From: Sarcophilus harrisii
Taxonomy: Eukaryota; Chordata; Mammalia; Dasyuromorphia; Dasyuridae
Direction: 5' to 3'
Assembly (NCBI RefSeq): GCF_902635505.1
Contig: NC_045429.1
Coordinates: forward strand, 464,583,359-464,647,358
DNA: 64,000 nt
The notes beneath the pieces were generated by a model. The model had not been told where the DNA came from and did no database searches. It saw nothing but the letters and a program-made list of their open reading frames with translations. A program made the translations under genes and the position numbers. Shown piece after piece: positions 14,031-26,700 of this stretch. Numbering within the stretch: position 1 is the stretch's first letter; each line of letters starts with the position of its first letter.

Positions 14031-15117
14031 CCCAAATTATTGGGAGAATCAAGGGAGATATTTATAAAGTGAGGGGTTGCGGAAATGAGGGCTCTAATCC
14101 AAGGAGAGAAACCAGATTCTGTGGGGATAAAACCCCTTAGTCCCTTCTTTCTTTCACACAGAAGTTATGGAGGTGTTGACATGATATTGAAGGAGGGCCA
14201 AATTCCACAACATGCACCATATCAAAGCAAACTAGGTTTGAAGCTGAGGCCAGGGCTCCCCTGCCTCCCCAGAGCCTAGTCTCCCTCCTGCTCCTGTGAA
14301 GTGTCTGGGGAAGGCTTTACAGCCATTAGCCAGGGAATTCAATATGGAAGTGAAGCTATGAGCTGGACTTTGGACTCAGTCCCAGCAGTGGCTGAGGGGA
14401 ACCAAGGAAGCCTCAGTTCTCCATTGGGTTTTTGAGGTTCTTCAGACTGAGAGGGCAGATCTCAACATCTCTGCCCTACTGGGGTTCCCTTTTTTTCTTT
14501 TTCCTTTTTTTCTACAGGTTTCCATGATCAAACATTTTCCTACAATTCCAAGGAATCCCATCCTGCTCCTTCTCCTAGTCACCCACCTCCAGAACTGAGC
14601 CAAGAGCAGGCCAGGCGGGATCAATTGTAGGGGGCTTGGGAGTGATCACTATTCTCTGGTCCAAGAGCACCAGGAGCCTGACTAAGTGAGGGCTCCCTGG
14701 TGATCACTTTTAACCATATTCATTTTTACTGTTGTCTTCTTGTCTTAGGAAACAGATGCTATTCTGGGTTTTTTTGTTTGTTTTGTTTTGTTTTTGGGCA
14801 ATTTGCAGCTCCTAATTCTATCTTTTTGTGAATCTTCATGTTTGAAGTATTGGTATAACTTTGAATTGACCATAGTAGTTTGCTAGTCTGATGTCAAAAG
14901 CCTGAGGGAGGAACTATTGCCTCTTCTTGAGTTATTTGTACACATTACAACAATGGCCCAAACCATAGTCTCTTGAGCTAGTCTGTATTGGGTAGGCCTC
15001 AAATACTGGTCCTACCACAGCACATGTCTCCAATGGATGTTAACTTGCCCACAAAAATGTATATAGTTGGAGACATTAACTGATTGATTGTGGTGTTCTC
15101 TTTTGTATAATATATAA
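14031..15117. other. No gene seen
   Basis: Mixed-composition sequence without a recognisable coding frame, RNA gene or repeat family. Short T-rich runs lie near 14490 and 14770. Confidence 0.35.
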
Positions 15118-15704
15118 TGGTTCTCTCTGGGAGCAGGTTTCTTGGGGAGGTTTTCTGGAGGCAGCCTTAGTTTCAGTTAAAAGTAATAATCACTTCAAAT
15201 GCAGACAGCTGATAAAATCCAAATGTTTATTTTCTCCTTCCAAGTCTTTCTTTCCTTGGGCCCGGTTAGCTTTCTTAGAGGCCTATCTCTCTGCTTGGTT
15301 CCAAAAGCTCCTGCAGCTTGTCCTTTGCTTCTGCTTTCTTCAGCCTCCAGCCAGCACCAAGGTGGAAGATGGAATGAATCTGACTCCGCCTTCGAGAGTG
15401 GGCTTGTGGGCTTCTGTATCTCCCAGAGGGCTCCTTGGCCCTGAGGGTTTCTTGCTTATATGCTGTTCACTGAGTACACACCAATTATTATATCACTGGG
15501 AAACCATTATTTGTTGTAGGATTAAATCAATTTTAAACTAGATTTGAACATTCCTCAATTCCACTTAGTTCTGCTTGTAGGATCAGATCCTACATCTACA
15601 TAACATCTGCTTGTAGGATCAGATCAATCAAACTGAACCATGCTAAATTAGATAATTATTGTCTATCAATTCTAATGACTTAACAGTTTGTAAGGATTCC
15701 AACA
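15118..15704 (-). repeat. 3' LTR of the class II ERV
   Basis: On the minus strand it runs from TGTTGGAATCC to GAGAACCA (about 587 bp), with an AATAAA signal in the R-like part. Related LTR sequence occurs at 17622-18534 and 35431-35855, so this family has at least three copies in the window. Confidence 0.75.
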
Positions 15705-17621
15705 TCTCCCACTTTCTTTTGATTTTAGAAAATAGGTGGTCATGACCTCCCTGACTTCTCAAGGAGGTGAGAACCCCAAAAAGAAGGTGATCATATCTTC
15801 CCTGACTGCTCAAAAAAGAAGTGAAAACACCATAAAAATAAGGTGGTCACACCCTCCCTGATATCTCAGGAAGGGAGATGAAAACACCAAAGGAAATGAG
15901 AAATCAAATCAGATTAGCGGGTTTCTGAAGGGGCTCATTTGAAACAGATATACATAAATCCATCAATATGGGAGGTATTACACATAATTACATAAAATAC
16001 ATAATCACATACCAATATAATACAGGCTAGTAGTAATATAACAAATAACATGAATCAACATGAGAAGTTATACATGTCCATAAATCCTAGAAATAGTCCA
16101 AAAGGAATCCATTGTCCATTAGTTCATGTGCCAGGAATCCAATAGTTCCTGCAAGCTTTGAAATTCTGCAGTGGTCTCATCAACAATTTTTCATCTCAAG
16201 GAATCAAATGATTCCTGCTAGTTTTTGTTCATCTTGTGTTAGGGAATCCAATGATTCCTGAAGATTTTAAAGTTCTTTTAACAGTCTCATTGTCAGCCAT
16301 GCTCTTTCAGTGTCAGATGTTTCTTAAATCTCCTTTCTTTTGAAGTTTTCCTGCTTTTCTGTTTCTCTCTGATGGACAAGGTGAATATAGCTTGTTGGCA
16401 CCCATCTGATTCCTTCTCCACCTGTAGAGATACAAGCAAATCCTCTTCCCCAAGCAGTTAACCTATCTTGTCCCTTCCATTCACCATTTTTTGGATCTCT
16501 CCACATCACCTGGTGATTATCTAAAGATAATGTAGCTTCTTGCACTGGACACTGTCCTGGTGAATTATAAAATCTGTCTGCTGAAGTCAGTGCATCTTTA
16601 TCAAAAATTTAAAAATTAATGGTATAGAGAAGTAAATTTAAAAGTTCTCTGGGGTTACCCATGGCTCCTCCTTTCTTTTGTTTTTGGAGGAGTGTCTTAA
16701 TGTCTCTGTTTCTTCTACGATTGCCTGACCTTGAGGATTAAAGGGTATGCCAGTGGTGTGTAAAATCTTATACTGTGCACAAAAGTGTTCAAAATGTCTA
16801 GAAGCATTTGCAGGCCCATTATCTGTTTTTATTTCTTGTGGCACACCCATAATTGCAAATGCCTGGATGAGGAATTCAGTGACCACTTGGGCTGTTTCTT
16901 TTGCTGTTGGTATTGCAAAAGTGAAGCCTGAAAAGGTGTCTACTATAACGTAGATAAAAGACAGATGACCAAAAGATTTATAATGGGTCACATCCATTTG
17001 CCAGATTTCATTGGGTCTCAAAACACAAGGGTTCTTCCCTGGAGGGAGCGTAGGAGGGTGGAAAGGAAGGCAAGCTGTACAGACTTTTACTATGCTCCTA
17101 GCTTCCTCTTTTGTTATCCCAAAGTGTAAATGTAAAGCTCAAGCAGCCTGATGTTATTTAGAATGGGATTCCTGGGCCTCCTCAAATAAAGGAATAACAT
17201 AGTTAAAAGGCTATCTGCCTTTGAATTTCCATCAAAAATAGGACCTGGAAGTCCACTGTGTGAGTGGACATGCAAGATATAAATCTTACCTGGATGCTTT
17301 CTCACTTGCTCTTGAAGTTCCTTAAAGAGCTGATATATATTAGAAGCTGCAAATTTTATTTGGGCTGTGGCAATTCTTTGTACCACACCTCCTGAATAGG
17401 CTGAATCAGATATTATATTTATATCGCCTGGGTAATAAGTGAGAGCTAGTATGATTGCATATAATTCGTTCTGCTGAGTGGACTGAAAAGGAGTTCTGAC
17501 TACTCTCTTTTTGGTTAAATCCTGAGAATATACAGTACAAATATTTTGTTTGGATGCATCTGTAAAGATAGTTGGTCCTTTAAGAGGAACCTTAGAAACC
17601 TTTTCTTCAAAATTCCATTGC

Positions 17622-18534
17622 TGTTGGAATCTTTACAAACTGTTAAACCATTAGAGTTGATAGAGGCAATAATTATCTAATTTAACATGGTTCAATATGA
17701 TTTGATCTTAGAAGGAGATATTTTGGGCCAGAACTTGAAACAAGGTACTAAGTACAACTGATAGCTTGGGTTCACACCTTTAGAGAGCTCATAAAGATTT
17801 AAGTACTCATTAGAGTTCACATGTTTGGGAGATTTCAGGGATTAGAAAGAGATATCTGAATTCACACCTCCCTTGAAGCTCTTGGGGCCAGAGAGCACGC
17901 TGGGAGATATCCCACAATCCCACTCTCAGAGAAGAAGCATAAATACAGTTTCAGTGACCCACTCGAAAGAATTACTCTAGTACATTGACTGGGGTCGGAG
18001 AGGAGCACTCTGGGAGGAAGCCCACAAGCCCTATCTTTGAGGCAAGAGATTCATTGCATCTTCCAACTTGGTGCTGGCTGGAGGCTGAAGAAAGCAGAGG
18101 CAGAAGCCAAGGACAAAGCTGCAATAGCTCTTGGAACCAAGCAGAGAGATAGGCCTGAGCCTACTGGGCTATATTGAAGGACACGATAAAAGAAACCTGC
18201 TTTCTCCCAGAGAGCTCCAGTCTGACCCCAGTCAATGTTCCGGAGAAATTCTCCCAACCTCTAAGAGCCTCCTGTATATATGATTTCCCAAAGGTTAACT
18301 CCTCCTTCTGGAGGCAGGGATTATGGGTTATCTCCCAGAGTGCTTTCTGGACCTAAGAACTTCAAGGGAGGTGTGAACACAAGCATTATTGTCTATCAGT
18401 TGTACTTAGTACCTTGTTTCAAGTTCTGGCCCAAAAGATCTTCCAAGATTAAATAAATTATTGCACCATGCCAAATAAGATAATTATTGTCTCTATCAAC
18501 TCTAATGGCTTAACAGCTTGTAAAGATTCCAACA
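17622..18534. mobile_element. Palindromic LTR insertion inside the ERV
   Basis: This 913-bp unit begins with TGTTGGAATC on the plus strand and ends with the same sequence on the minus strand. Both outer ends are therefore the U3 end of the same LTR family. Arms of roughly 340-400 bp are inverted copies, joined through a centre that matches the R-like part of the 15.1-kb LTR. The unit is flanked by the identical 6-bp sequence CATTGC on both sides (17616-17621 and 18535-18540), the size of target duplication expected for betaretroviral integration. It is a non-coding fossil. Confidence 0.75.
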
Positions 18535-19059
18535 CATTGCCAATTATGTAATAGTCTGGTTATCTTTAATGGAGACCCATGTACAAAATTTGGAGCCGTG
18601 GCCAATAAAATTTGCTACTCTGGGATGGTCTCGCAGCATACATTAATTTGTACGTTAGTATAAAATGTGTATATTTTGTCAGGTCTTATCCCAGATAATT
18701 GCACTGCTCGCTTAATAGCCTTTAATAAAATTCTAGCCACAAGCACTGGGTAAGGCTTTGTTCTGGTTGTGCTGAACCCTGGGAGGTTCACCCACTGTAT
18801 CACACTGTCTCCTTGATGAAGGACTGCTGTGGTGCCTCTTTTGTAGCAAAAACTGATATTTTCAAGGGTTTTTGAGTTACTCTTTCAACCACATTGGATA
18901 AAGCCAGTTCAACTTCTCTCAAAGCCTCTTGCACTTCTTTTGTAAGCTGGCGTGGTGAATTTAAAGCAGTGTCTCCCTTTAGAGGTTGCAATTGATTGGT
19001 AGTTAAGCCTAGCACTGGACGCATCCATTGGATATCTCCTATCAATTTTTGGAAATCAT

Positions 19060-19103
19060 TTAGGGTATTTAGGGTTGGGGTTAGGGTTAGGGTTAGGGTT
19101 TAG
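19060..19103 (+). repeat. Interstitial telomeric repeat (TTAGGG)n
   Basis: Three perfect tandem TTAGGG units (19081-19098) are preceded by degenerate units TTAGGG, TTTAGGG and TTGGGG from 19060 and followed by TTTAG. The block lies exactly between the truncated ERV and the duplicated segment that starts at 19104. Confidence 0.9.
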
Positions 19104-19768
19104 TCCCTCCCAGGCGGCAGCCAGGCTAGAGCCCTGGGGGCTCACTCACTAAAGAGCCCACGGCACTTCAGTGTGGAGGATTCTGGGAGCTGCTCCTGAC
19201 ACCAAGCCTCAAAGTTCTGCCTTTTGGCACCGAAGAGAACCCAAAGGACCCTCTCCCCATGATGGCCTGACCAATCCTGGTAAGAGTTACTGTGGCCTCC
19301 ACACATGGCATGAGTCCCAAGGCCTTTCCCTTCCTGGGCCCGTCCACTGGACACTTGCCAGCTGCTCTACCCTTTGCTGGGCCAGGGACTGATCCCCTCC
19401 CCAGGAAGACCAAACCCCCCCCCCCCCCCCCCCCCCCAATCCTCCTAGCACATCCAATCAAGGCAGGGAAAGGAAGCTCTTCCAGATCTTATTCCATGCT
19501 GTGGGGACCAGTCAGGCTCATCATCTCTCAGCATCCTACGGGTCATCCCTGAAGTAGCAGTCTGAGTGACCCCCAACTAGTGGGACTCCCTCTCCCTGCC
19601 CCAAGAACATGAGGGCGCCAGCAGAAGCAAAAAGCTGCCCAGGAAGCTAGCTCTTCTTTGAGGTTTCCTGCACATTTTATGAACAAAGTGGCTAACAGAC
19701 AGTTACAGCTTCATGCAAATCCTTGCTCTTGCTGCTTGTGCATTTGGATGTCTGGTTCTGGATTCAAA
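19104..19768 (+). repeat. Segmental duplication, copy 1
   Basis: About 665 bp is highly similar, over its full length, to 27802-28484. It includes a long poly(C) run (about 19408-19438), the 'ctcctgacaccaagcctcaa' block and the final 'tggatgtctggttctggatt' block. Homology begins at the base after the telomeric repeats and stops at GATTCAAA. Copy 2 sits just downstream of gene B's first exon, so copy 1 probably derives from there. Confidence 0.85.
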
Positions 19769-21415
19769 TTTTCTATTCAATTCACAATAGGCATCTTTTG
19801 ATGAAAAGTATTGCCTGCATAATCCACTCACTAGGTCTAGCAATAGCCAAACAACTGCTTTTAACAAGAAGTATAGAGAGGACATTTTGGGGAATTTAGA
19901 ACTCCAGAATCTGATGGTCATTTGGTTTGGCCACTCTTAGTTATCTGTCAGACTCCATTCAGCTTTATAAAGATCTTTATAAAGATCTCTGAAAACTTGA
20001 GGATCATAAAGGTTCATCGGGGTAAGATTATTGGATGGCCCACTCTATTCCATTCAGGATTGTATTCTATTCTGTGCTCCAATAAAAAAAAAGGGGGGGG
20101 GAGGGAATTTATAGGTATTTCTGTAAATTTGAATTCAATAAATGTTAGGGCTTTCCTTTGCAACTATCAAGAAACAAATGTGAATAGTTCATTTTGGAGT
20201 GTCTACATTAGGGGAATTTCCTCTATCCATGACATTTCCTCAAACTTGATAGCAGTCTAGATTCTGGATTGTTTAAGAGTTGGGCTATCATACAAACTGT
20301 AGCTTCTGCTATCATGTCCCTGGAAAGCTCAATAAACATTAAGTTACCAATTTAGTGTTATATATCAAAACCTTCATAGAGTGAGGCCTTGCTCCAATTT
20401 TTGGAATACCTGGCTATGGCAGTGTATGTAAATAAAAAGTTTAAATAAAACTGGGCAGATGAAAAAGGTCTAACAAACTATTTTCCAGGTGAAAGGAAAC
20501 TGTTCCGATTGCTCTCAGCTCTAGGAAAAGGGAAAAAGAAATTAGTGAAGTAAATAAATGCCTAACACTCACCTACTCCATGACACTAATTAGATCAGAG
20601 ATGGCCTTAACCGTTGGCATGGCAATTTCATTTTGTTCCTTTTACTTCATTATAAAATTCCAGCTGCTATCTGCATTTCTTATTAGTAAGAATATAAGGG
20701 AAGCATGTATATTAAAATGCACTGATTTTCTCTATCTTCATCCCCAGGGAAGAAATGGGACTCCATATCATTTGGTGTTAACTACTCAGAATGTCTAAGT
20801 AGTAATTCTAGATGGATGGTAGAACTATTTATACAACTTTCGAACTCCACTTAGTTGAGAGTAGCTGACCCTATAAACAATTGAAAAGAACACAGAACTT
20901 ATTCTAGGATGTATAGACAGAGAGGGACTAAGTCAAACTGCCTCCTAGTAATAACTTTAATTTATACTTTTTATAATCATTAGAATAGCTACCAAATATA
21001 CCATCTACCTGAAATCCTCTTTTGTAACAAAGAAAACAAATAAAATCAAACAGTCAAAGCAACCACATCTGATAATATATACCGCAGTTTATGCTCCCTA
21101 GTCCCCCACTTCTCTAGTGAAAAGCTGGAGATCCATTTCTTCCTTTTTTTTTCAGGGAATGAAGCAGGACATTATAATCAATCTGAAGCATTTTAGAAAT
21201 TATTTAATTTTAATTGTCATAATCATTCTGCTTCTTGTTCTTCTGATTCTCCTTTTTTCCGCATCATTTCACACAATCTTTCCATAGCTCTTTGAATTTA
21301 TCATACTTATCATTTTTTGATGCACAACAATATTCCAGCTCAAGCACATAACCTAAGCTTGTGCAACCTTTTGCTACCCATTGCATTCACAAAAGTGCCA
21401 TAAATCTATAAGATA
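19769..21415. other. No gene seen
   Basis: AT-rich sequence with only short, unsupported open frames and no clear repeat family. A short A/G run lies near 20086-20102. Confidence 0.35.
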
Positions 21416-21640
21416 TAAGTGTGAGTGCTGGGTCTGGAGTCAGGAAGACCAGAGTTCAAATCTGGACTCAGATACATATTAATTGTAGACCCTGGGCAAG
21501 TTACATAACCCTGTTTGCCTCAATTTTCTCATCAGTAAAATGAGCTGGAAATAAAAAGATACTCCAGTATCTTTGCCAAGAAAACTCCATTTGGGGCGAT
21601 GAAGTGTCACAGATGACTAAAACGATAGAACAAGAACATG
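21416..21640 (+). mobile_element. tRNA-derived SINE, nearly full length
   Basis: Shows the order 'ctggagtcaggaagacc', 'gagttcaaatctggactcag', 'ccctgggcaagtta', 'cctcaattttctcatcagta' and a 3' part with 'agtatctttgccaagaaaac'. This is a marsupial SINE with a tRNA-like head and CORE-like body. Confidence 0.75.
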
Positions 21641-21644
21641 GACT

Positions 21645-21650
21645 TTTATT
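21645..21650 (-). terminator. Possible poly(A) signal of gene B
   Basis: AATAAA on the minus strand, 243 nt past the gene B stop codon. It is the first exact signal I see there, next to a SINE. Use is inferred. Confidence 0.35.
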
Positions 21651-21892
21651 TTCCTAGTCATCTTGATACAAGCCTAGCATTTGGAAAGCAGAGTCCAAAG
21701 CTTTGAACAGCCAAGACATTTTTGGTATTTTGAGGAGTATTCTATGAAATTTGTAAATTAAAATGTTAAGTATTTTTTCATTGTATTAGTCAGAAAAAAC
21801 CCATTAATAGTGAATTTCATACAATTTAGCACTTTAATTCACTACTTGGGGTTTTTGTAGTTGTCCACAATCAGGTCCTACAAAATCTTAGC

Positions 21893-23757
21893 TTAATTTC
21901 CAAATATGGGATGACATCTGTTACTCTGATGTCGAGTAAGTGATCCTCTCAGGCTAAAGGCCTTCCCACATTCATTACACTCATAAGGTTTCTCTCCAGT
22001 ATGAATTGTCTGATGTCTAGTAAGGTGTTCTCTCCGGCTGAAGGCCTTTCCACATTCATTACATTTATGAGGCTTCTCTCCAGTATGAATCCTATGATGC
22101 TGAGTAAGGTGTTCTTTTAGACGAAACACTTTCCCACAGTCATTACATTCATAAGGTTTTTCTCCAGTGTGAATTCTCTCATGTCCCGTGAGGTGTCCTC
22201 TCTGGCTGAAGAACTTCCCACATTCATTACATTTGTAAGGTGTCTCTCCAGTATGAATACTAAGATGGAGAGTGAGCAGTTCTCTTGCATGGAAGGCCTT
22301 TCCACATACATTACATTCATAAGGTTTCTCTCCAGTGTGAATTCTCTGATGTACAATAAGGTGTCCTCTCTGGCTAAAAGCCTTCCCACATTCATTACAT
22401 TTATGAGGTTTCTCTCCAGTATGAACACTCCAGTGGAGAGTAAGGAGTTCTTTTAAGTGAAAAGCCTTCCCACACTGATTGCATTCATAAGGTTTCTCTC
22501 CAGTATGAATCCTCTGATGACGAGTAAGGTGTTCACTTAGGCGGAAGGCCTTTCCACAGTCACTGCACTCATAAGGTTTTTCTCCAGTATGAATCCTGTG
22601 ATGTCGAGTGAGGTGTTCTTTCAGACGAAAGAGCTTCCCACAATCATTACATTTGTAATGCTTTTCTCCAGTATGAATTCTCTGATGTAGATTAAGATGT
22701 CCTCTCTGACTGAAGGCTTTTCCACATTCATCACATTTATGAGGTTTCTCTCCTGTATGAATACTCTGATGGAGAGTAAGGAGTTCCCTCAGGTGGAATG
22801 CCTTCCCACATTTATTGCATTCATAAGGTTTCTCTCCAGTATGGATCCTCTGATGTTGAGTAAGGTGTTCCCTCAGGTGGAAAGGCTTTCCACAGTCATT
22901 ACGCTCAAAAGGTTTCTTTCCAGTATGAATTTTCTGGTGCTGAGTAAGCTGTCTTTTCCGATGGAAGGCTTTCCCACATTGATTACATTCATGAAGCTTC
23001 TCTCCAGTATAAATTTGCTGATGACAAGAAAGCTGTGAACTTTGAAGGAAGGACTTCAAGCAATGGTTAGGTTTTTTCTCAGTGTTTATTTTCTGATGGG
23101 AAGCAAGGGATGAACCATGGTTGAAAAGCTCCCCATATTTACTATATTCAGGTGTCTCTCCAGTGTGAATTCTCTGATGTTCAATTAGTTGGACATTTTG
23201 GATGGCAGCTTTCTCAAATTTAATATAATTAGGAGCATTCTTTTCAATATTGATATTCTGATGGGAATTAATATGTGAGCTGAAATCAATAGATTTCCCA
23301 CATTCATTAGAAGCACCATGGTTCTTTCTAGGATGAAATCTATGATATGCAATAAAATCTGACTGAGAAATGAAGGATTCCTCACATTCATCATATCTAG
23401 AATCTATCTCCTTAGATAAAGTTTTATGGCACTTTCTTGGTTTTGAAGACAAAAAGAGCTCTTTTCCTATGAATACTTTCTGTTGAGTTAGAAACTTTGG
23501 TTCCACGCTGACACTTCGGTCATATTTTGTATCTTCATAGTTTTTTATATCACTATAAGTTTTCCTTTGAGCGATTTTTACTTGCTTAATTTTCTCCTCA
23601 ATGCTCTGTAGCCTCCCTAATCCTCCATCACATGTCCAGGCTTCTTTCAAACTGGAGCTAGAGAAATCCTCCCTTGTGAGCCTATTTTGAGACAAATTCT
23701 GCATAGATATGTTCAGTCTAGGAGCTGACTCATTGATTTCATGCCTAGTCTCCCAAT
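21893..23757 (-). CDS. Zinc-finger exon of gene B
   Basis: After a poly-T/CCAG acceptor the exon opens with [18 protein letters not shown], the usual junction text of a KRAB-ZNF finger exon, then a linker of about 110 residues. Five degenerate fingers lacking zinc ligands follow, then 13 fingers joined by TGEKP-type linkers. Twelve of these are good; the second ([10 protein letters not shown]) has its first Cys replaced by Arg, and the last ends in a stretched HQSNRCH. Finger types recur: FSQRGHL (three times), FHLRELL/FHLKELL/FHARELL and FRLKEHL (twice). This indicates recent duplication within the array. The frame has no interruption over 1.86 kb. Confidence 0.9.
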
Positions 23758-26700
23758 CTGGAAAAAAAAAAAGTAGTAAACAAAGAATATAGAAATATTC
23801 TCTATATCCACCTGCTGTACTTTTTAAGTCCTATTTTGGGCTTCCCACTAATAGTACTTATGTGTATTATGGGGATGTGAATGAGTTTGTGAGAGACATA
23901 CACACATCTTTCTTACTAATAATCAAAAGTTTTTGAAAGAAGGAAAGACATTTATTAGTTTTTAACAGAAAGCCAAAGCCTGGAGAGATGTTTTGAGTTT
24001 CCATTGTCACAAGTTTAACTAGCAGAAGAAACAGAATAGAGCAAAGCTCAAAGTACTTGGAAAAATTAGGCAGTAGCTAGATGACCATCAGTCAGGAGAT
24101 ACCCAGAGAAACCTCCTATAATAAGAGGCCAAAAGGATAGATCCTCAGTTTCACTGACAATCTTGGATATGGATTCTTTCTGTTTAGGATGAGGAAAGTA
24201 AGAATAGGTCTAGTTAATCCAGTTTCTTTTCCATGTATTAGGAAATGTAATAGGGAACTCAGTATAGGACTTGGGATAATTGCAGGCTATTGGTAGGTTT
24301 TACTTCCTAAATGGAGTTATGAGCATAGCTTAATAATCAGTGAGATGATTCTTGCTCTTTCAATTGCTATAACCTTGTTTCTCCAATTGTCTTGAATTTA
24401 AGAACTTTGTATATATTTTATATTTATTCTGTACTTATTTATTGTGCAAATATTGATGCAAAAGTATGTCAGATCCTGGAAAGGATGATGTCAGTTTTAG
24501 AGTTCAGAGTGTCTCTCCAGCACTGAGCCCAGAGCCTGGGCACATAGCAAGCATTTAATAAGTTACTGCCCGATTGATTAGCTCCATTATTTTTCAGTGT
24601 TGCTATACAATTCCTGCTTCTTTTTTTTTTAAATAAATTTCCTTTTTTTATATATAAAATTTTTTTTGTTTTTTTTTATATAAATTTCCTTAGAGTTGTG
24701 TTTGGTTCCATGAAGAAACTCCTGGGTATTTTCACTGGTATAGCTGTCTGTGTATTTGTACAGCAACTATGTTGTTGTTTGCCCTTCACTTTGAAGAGAT
24801 CATCAGGAGCTGATGTCGTGACTTGCAGGTGAGTTGGATTTAAGTGAAGCAGAATTGCACAGTCACCATCATCACTCTTTCAGTCATTAAAGCCCCTTGG
24901 AAGGACAAATGTCAGAATGACAGAAATGGCCCAGGATGGCTGGCATGACCTTGCCATCTCTGATGTCTGATTAAGCTCTAGTGCTCCAAAGGGCCAACTT
25001 TAGTGTTCATAGCTCTTGCTAAAAACTATTCACACCCACACATTCCATGAGGGGAAGTCTTCCTACGCTTGGGGTAGACACTGCCCTAATGCATCAATAG
25101 GTTTCTTCAATCTGATTGAACTTGTCTGCCAAGATGATTTACGAAGGTGTAGCTGCTGGGCGTGCTACAGCTGCCTGGGGACACAGGAGAAAGTTAGGGA
25201 CCAAGCAGAAAGCAAAAGTGGATGTGTAAATCAATCTTAGAAGCATTATTTTTACTCTCGTGATACACCCATGAAGATTGAATTCGCTCTCGTTATTTAA
25301 TTTGCACATGGCTTCATTTATCACTTAGAGCATATTGTAGCTCTCTTTGGATAAGTCTGATGGGCTCTGACCTAAATCAATTCCCACTTATGGGTGGCTT
25401 TGCTTATTATCTCAAGTGGGGTTCTCTTTGTGGGGATCTCCTCTTGATCCTCATGATGAATAAGTTACAGAGATGATTATAACTTTGTATCTGTTCCTCG
25501 ATGCTCTTATCTAGGGTCTCTGATAAATGTTCAAGTTGAAAGTGGCTCTCTTGACGATACTGGGTCATCTCCATGATGTTGGACCCATCTCTAGCCACTG
25601 ATATCAAGCATCATATGCCTCTTTCCTATCCTATGGAAGCATTCGGAAATGTCAACTTGCCACGAAGTACTCTGGCTCCATCCCATTAGGGCAGGAAATG
25701 TGCTACTATTGCTGTTACCCTTCAACTGGTAGCTGTATTTTTTCCTGACTAACCCCAAGGCTTAATATATTATATTTCTATGAAATTTTTTATTTATGTG
25801 ATTTCATTTTATTTCGTTATGGCATGAATATGTGAGATATTTGTTATGATTCCTTCAAAGTCCATACACATACAAAAAGAGAGAAATTAAAACAGGAGCA
25901 GGACTGCTGAGACTATTACATCACAGAAAGATAAGAAAGAAATAGGACACATCCTGGGTCTGAGGCAGGACCACTGGGCTTGGGGTCAGTGGCCATGCCA
26001 GAAGTTGCAGTGCTAGTTTCCCTCTGGTTACCTGGATGATCTTAGTCAAGTCACCCCTTGACTCCCTGAGCCTCCACTGCATCACCTTTAACATGAGGGG
26101 GTCAGAACAGGAGGCCCCTGAGCCAGACCTACATCTGGGATCCCAAGAGCCTTTTCTGACATTGGGACTTATCACGAGACTGACTTGCTGAGGTGGCAGG
26201 GAATAACCCTCCTGGGGCTAACACACAGTGGGTGCTTTTCTCCCTAGGTCTGGGCAGCTCTGGGCAGAGGCTCCTGTACAACTCTGTGGAAGGACTGCAC
26301 TGACTGACCACTGGGGACACTGTTGTCAAGGCCTCCCCTGCCTGGGGGTCAGGCACTCACTCACCTGGACGGCCGCTGCCCAGGACTCTCCTCTCTGGCG
26401 TCCAAGGAGCCTCCCCTTGCTCCAGCTGGTGGATCACCCATGGTTTACACACGGCCAGTCCTGCTCAAAGGGTAAAGGATGGACATAGAAAGGTTCCACT
26501 CAAACTTAGCGATCCCAAGTCTCACCCCAGGACACAGGAAATGAAAACCAGATGATGCAGATTCAAGGAAACCTAAAGAGGAGACTTCTAACGTCTCTGG
26601 GGACATACAAGGAGACAGCTGGACCCTGTGACTGTTCTGGTCAGAGCTAAGTCAGGGTATCTGCCCTCAGCCTGATGTTTCACTTTGGATCTACCCTGTG

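Larger units (their letters stand above)
15118..19059 (-). mobile_element. Class II (betaretrovirus-like) endogenous retrovirus fossil, 5'-truncated
   Basis: Old, clearly broken provirus on the minus strand. Parts in genetic order: reverse-transcriptase thumb/connection region (about 19057-18800), RNase H region (about 18800-18540 and 17615-17110), integrase core (about 17090-16640) and integrase C-terminal region (about 16545-16330). Then comes a 3' LTR (15704-15118, TG...CA ends). Integrase text such as 'WQMDVTHY' and the RNase H text 'SHSGLPGPIFDGNSKAD' place it near MMTV/ERV-K-type elements. I see no gag, protease or env and no 5' LTR. The 5' side ends abruptly at telomere-like repeats, and a second LTR-derived element is inserted in it. 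Many breaks; no coding capacity. Confidence 0.85.

Noticed and set aside
18051-18257. Similar small open frames in the LTRs at 15.2 and 18.1 kb
   Set aside because: The similarity reflects the shared LTR nucleotide sequence, not a conserved protein.
19060-19103. A true chromosome end
   Set aside because: Only about 44 bp of repeats with unique sequence on both sides; interstitial.
21893-23000. Regularly spaced 84-bp repeats resembling a CRISPR array
   Set aside because: They are C2H2 finger-coding units in a eukaryotic genome.
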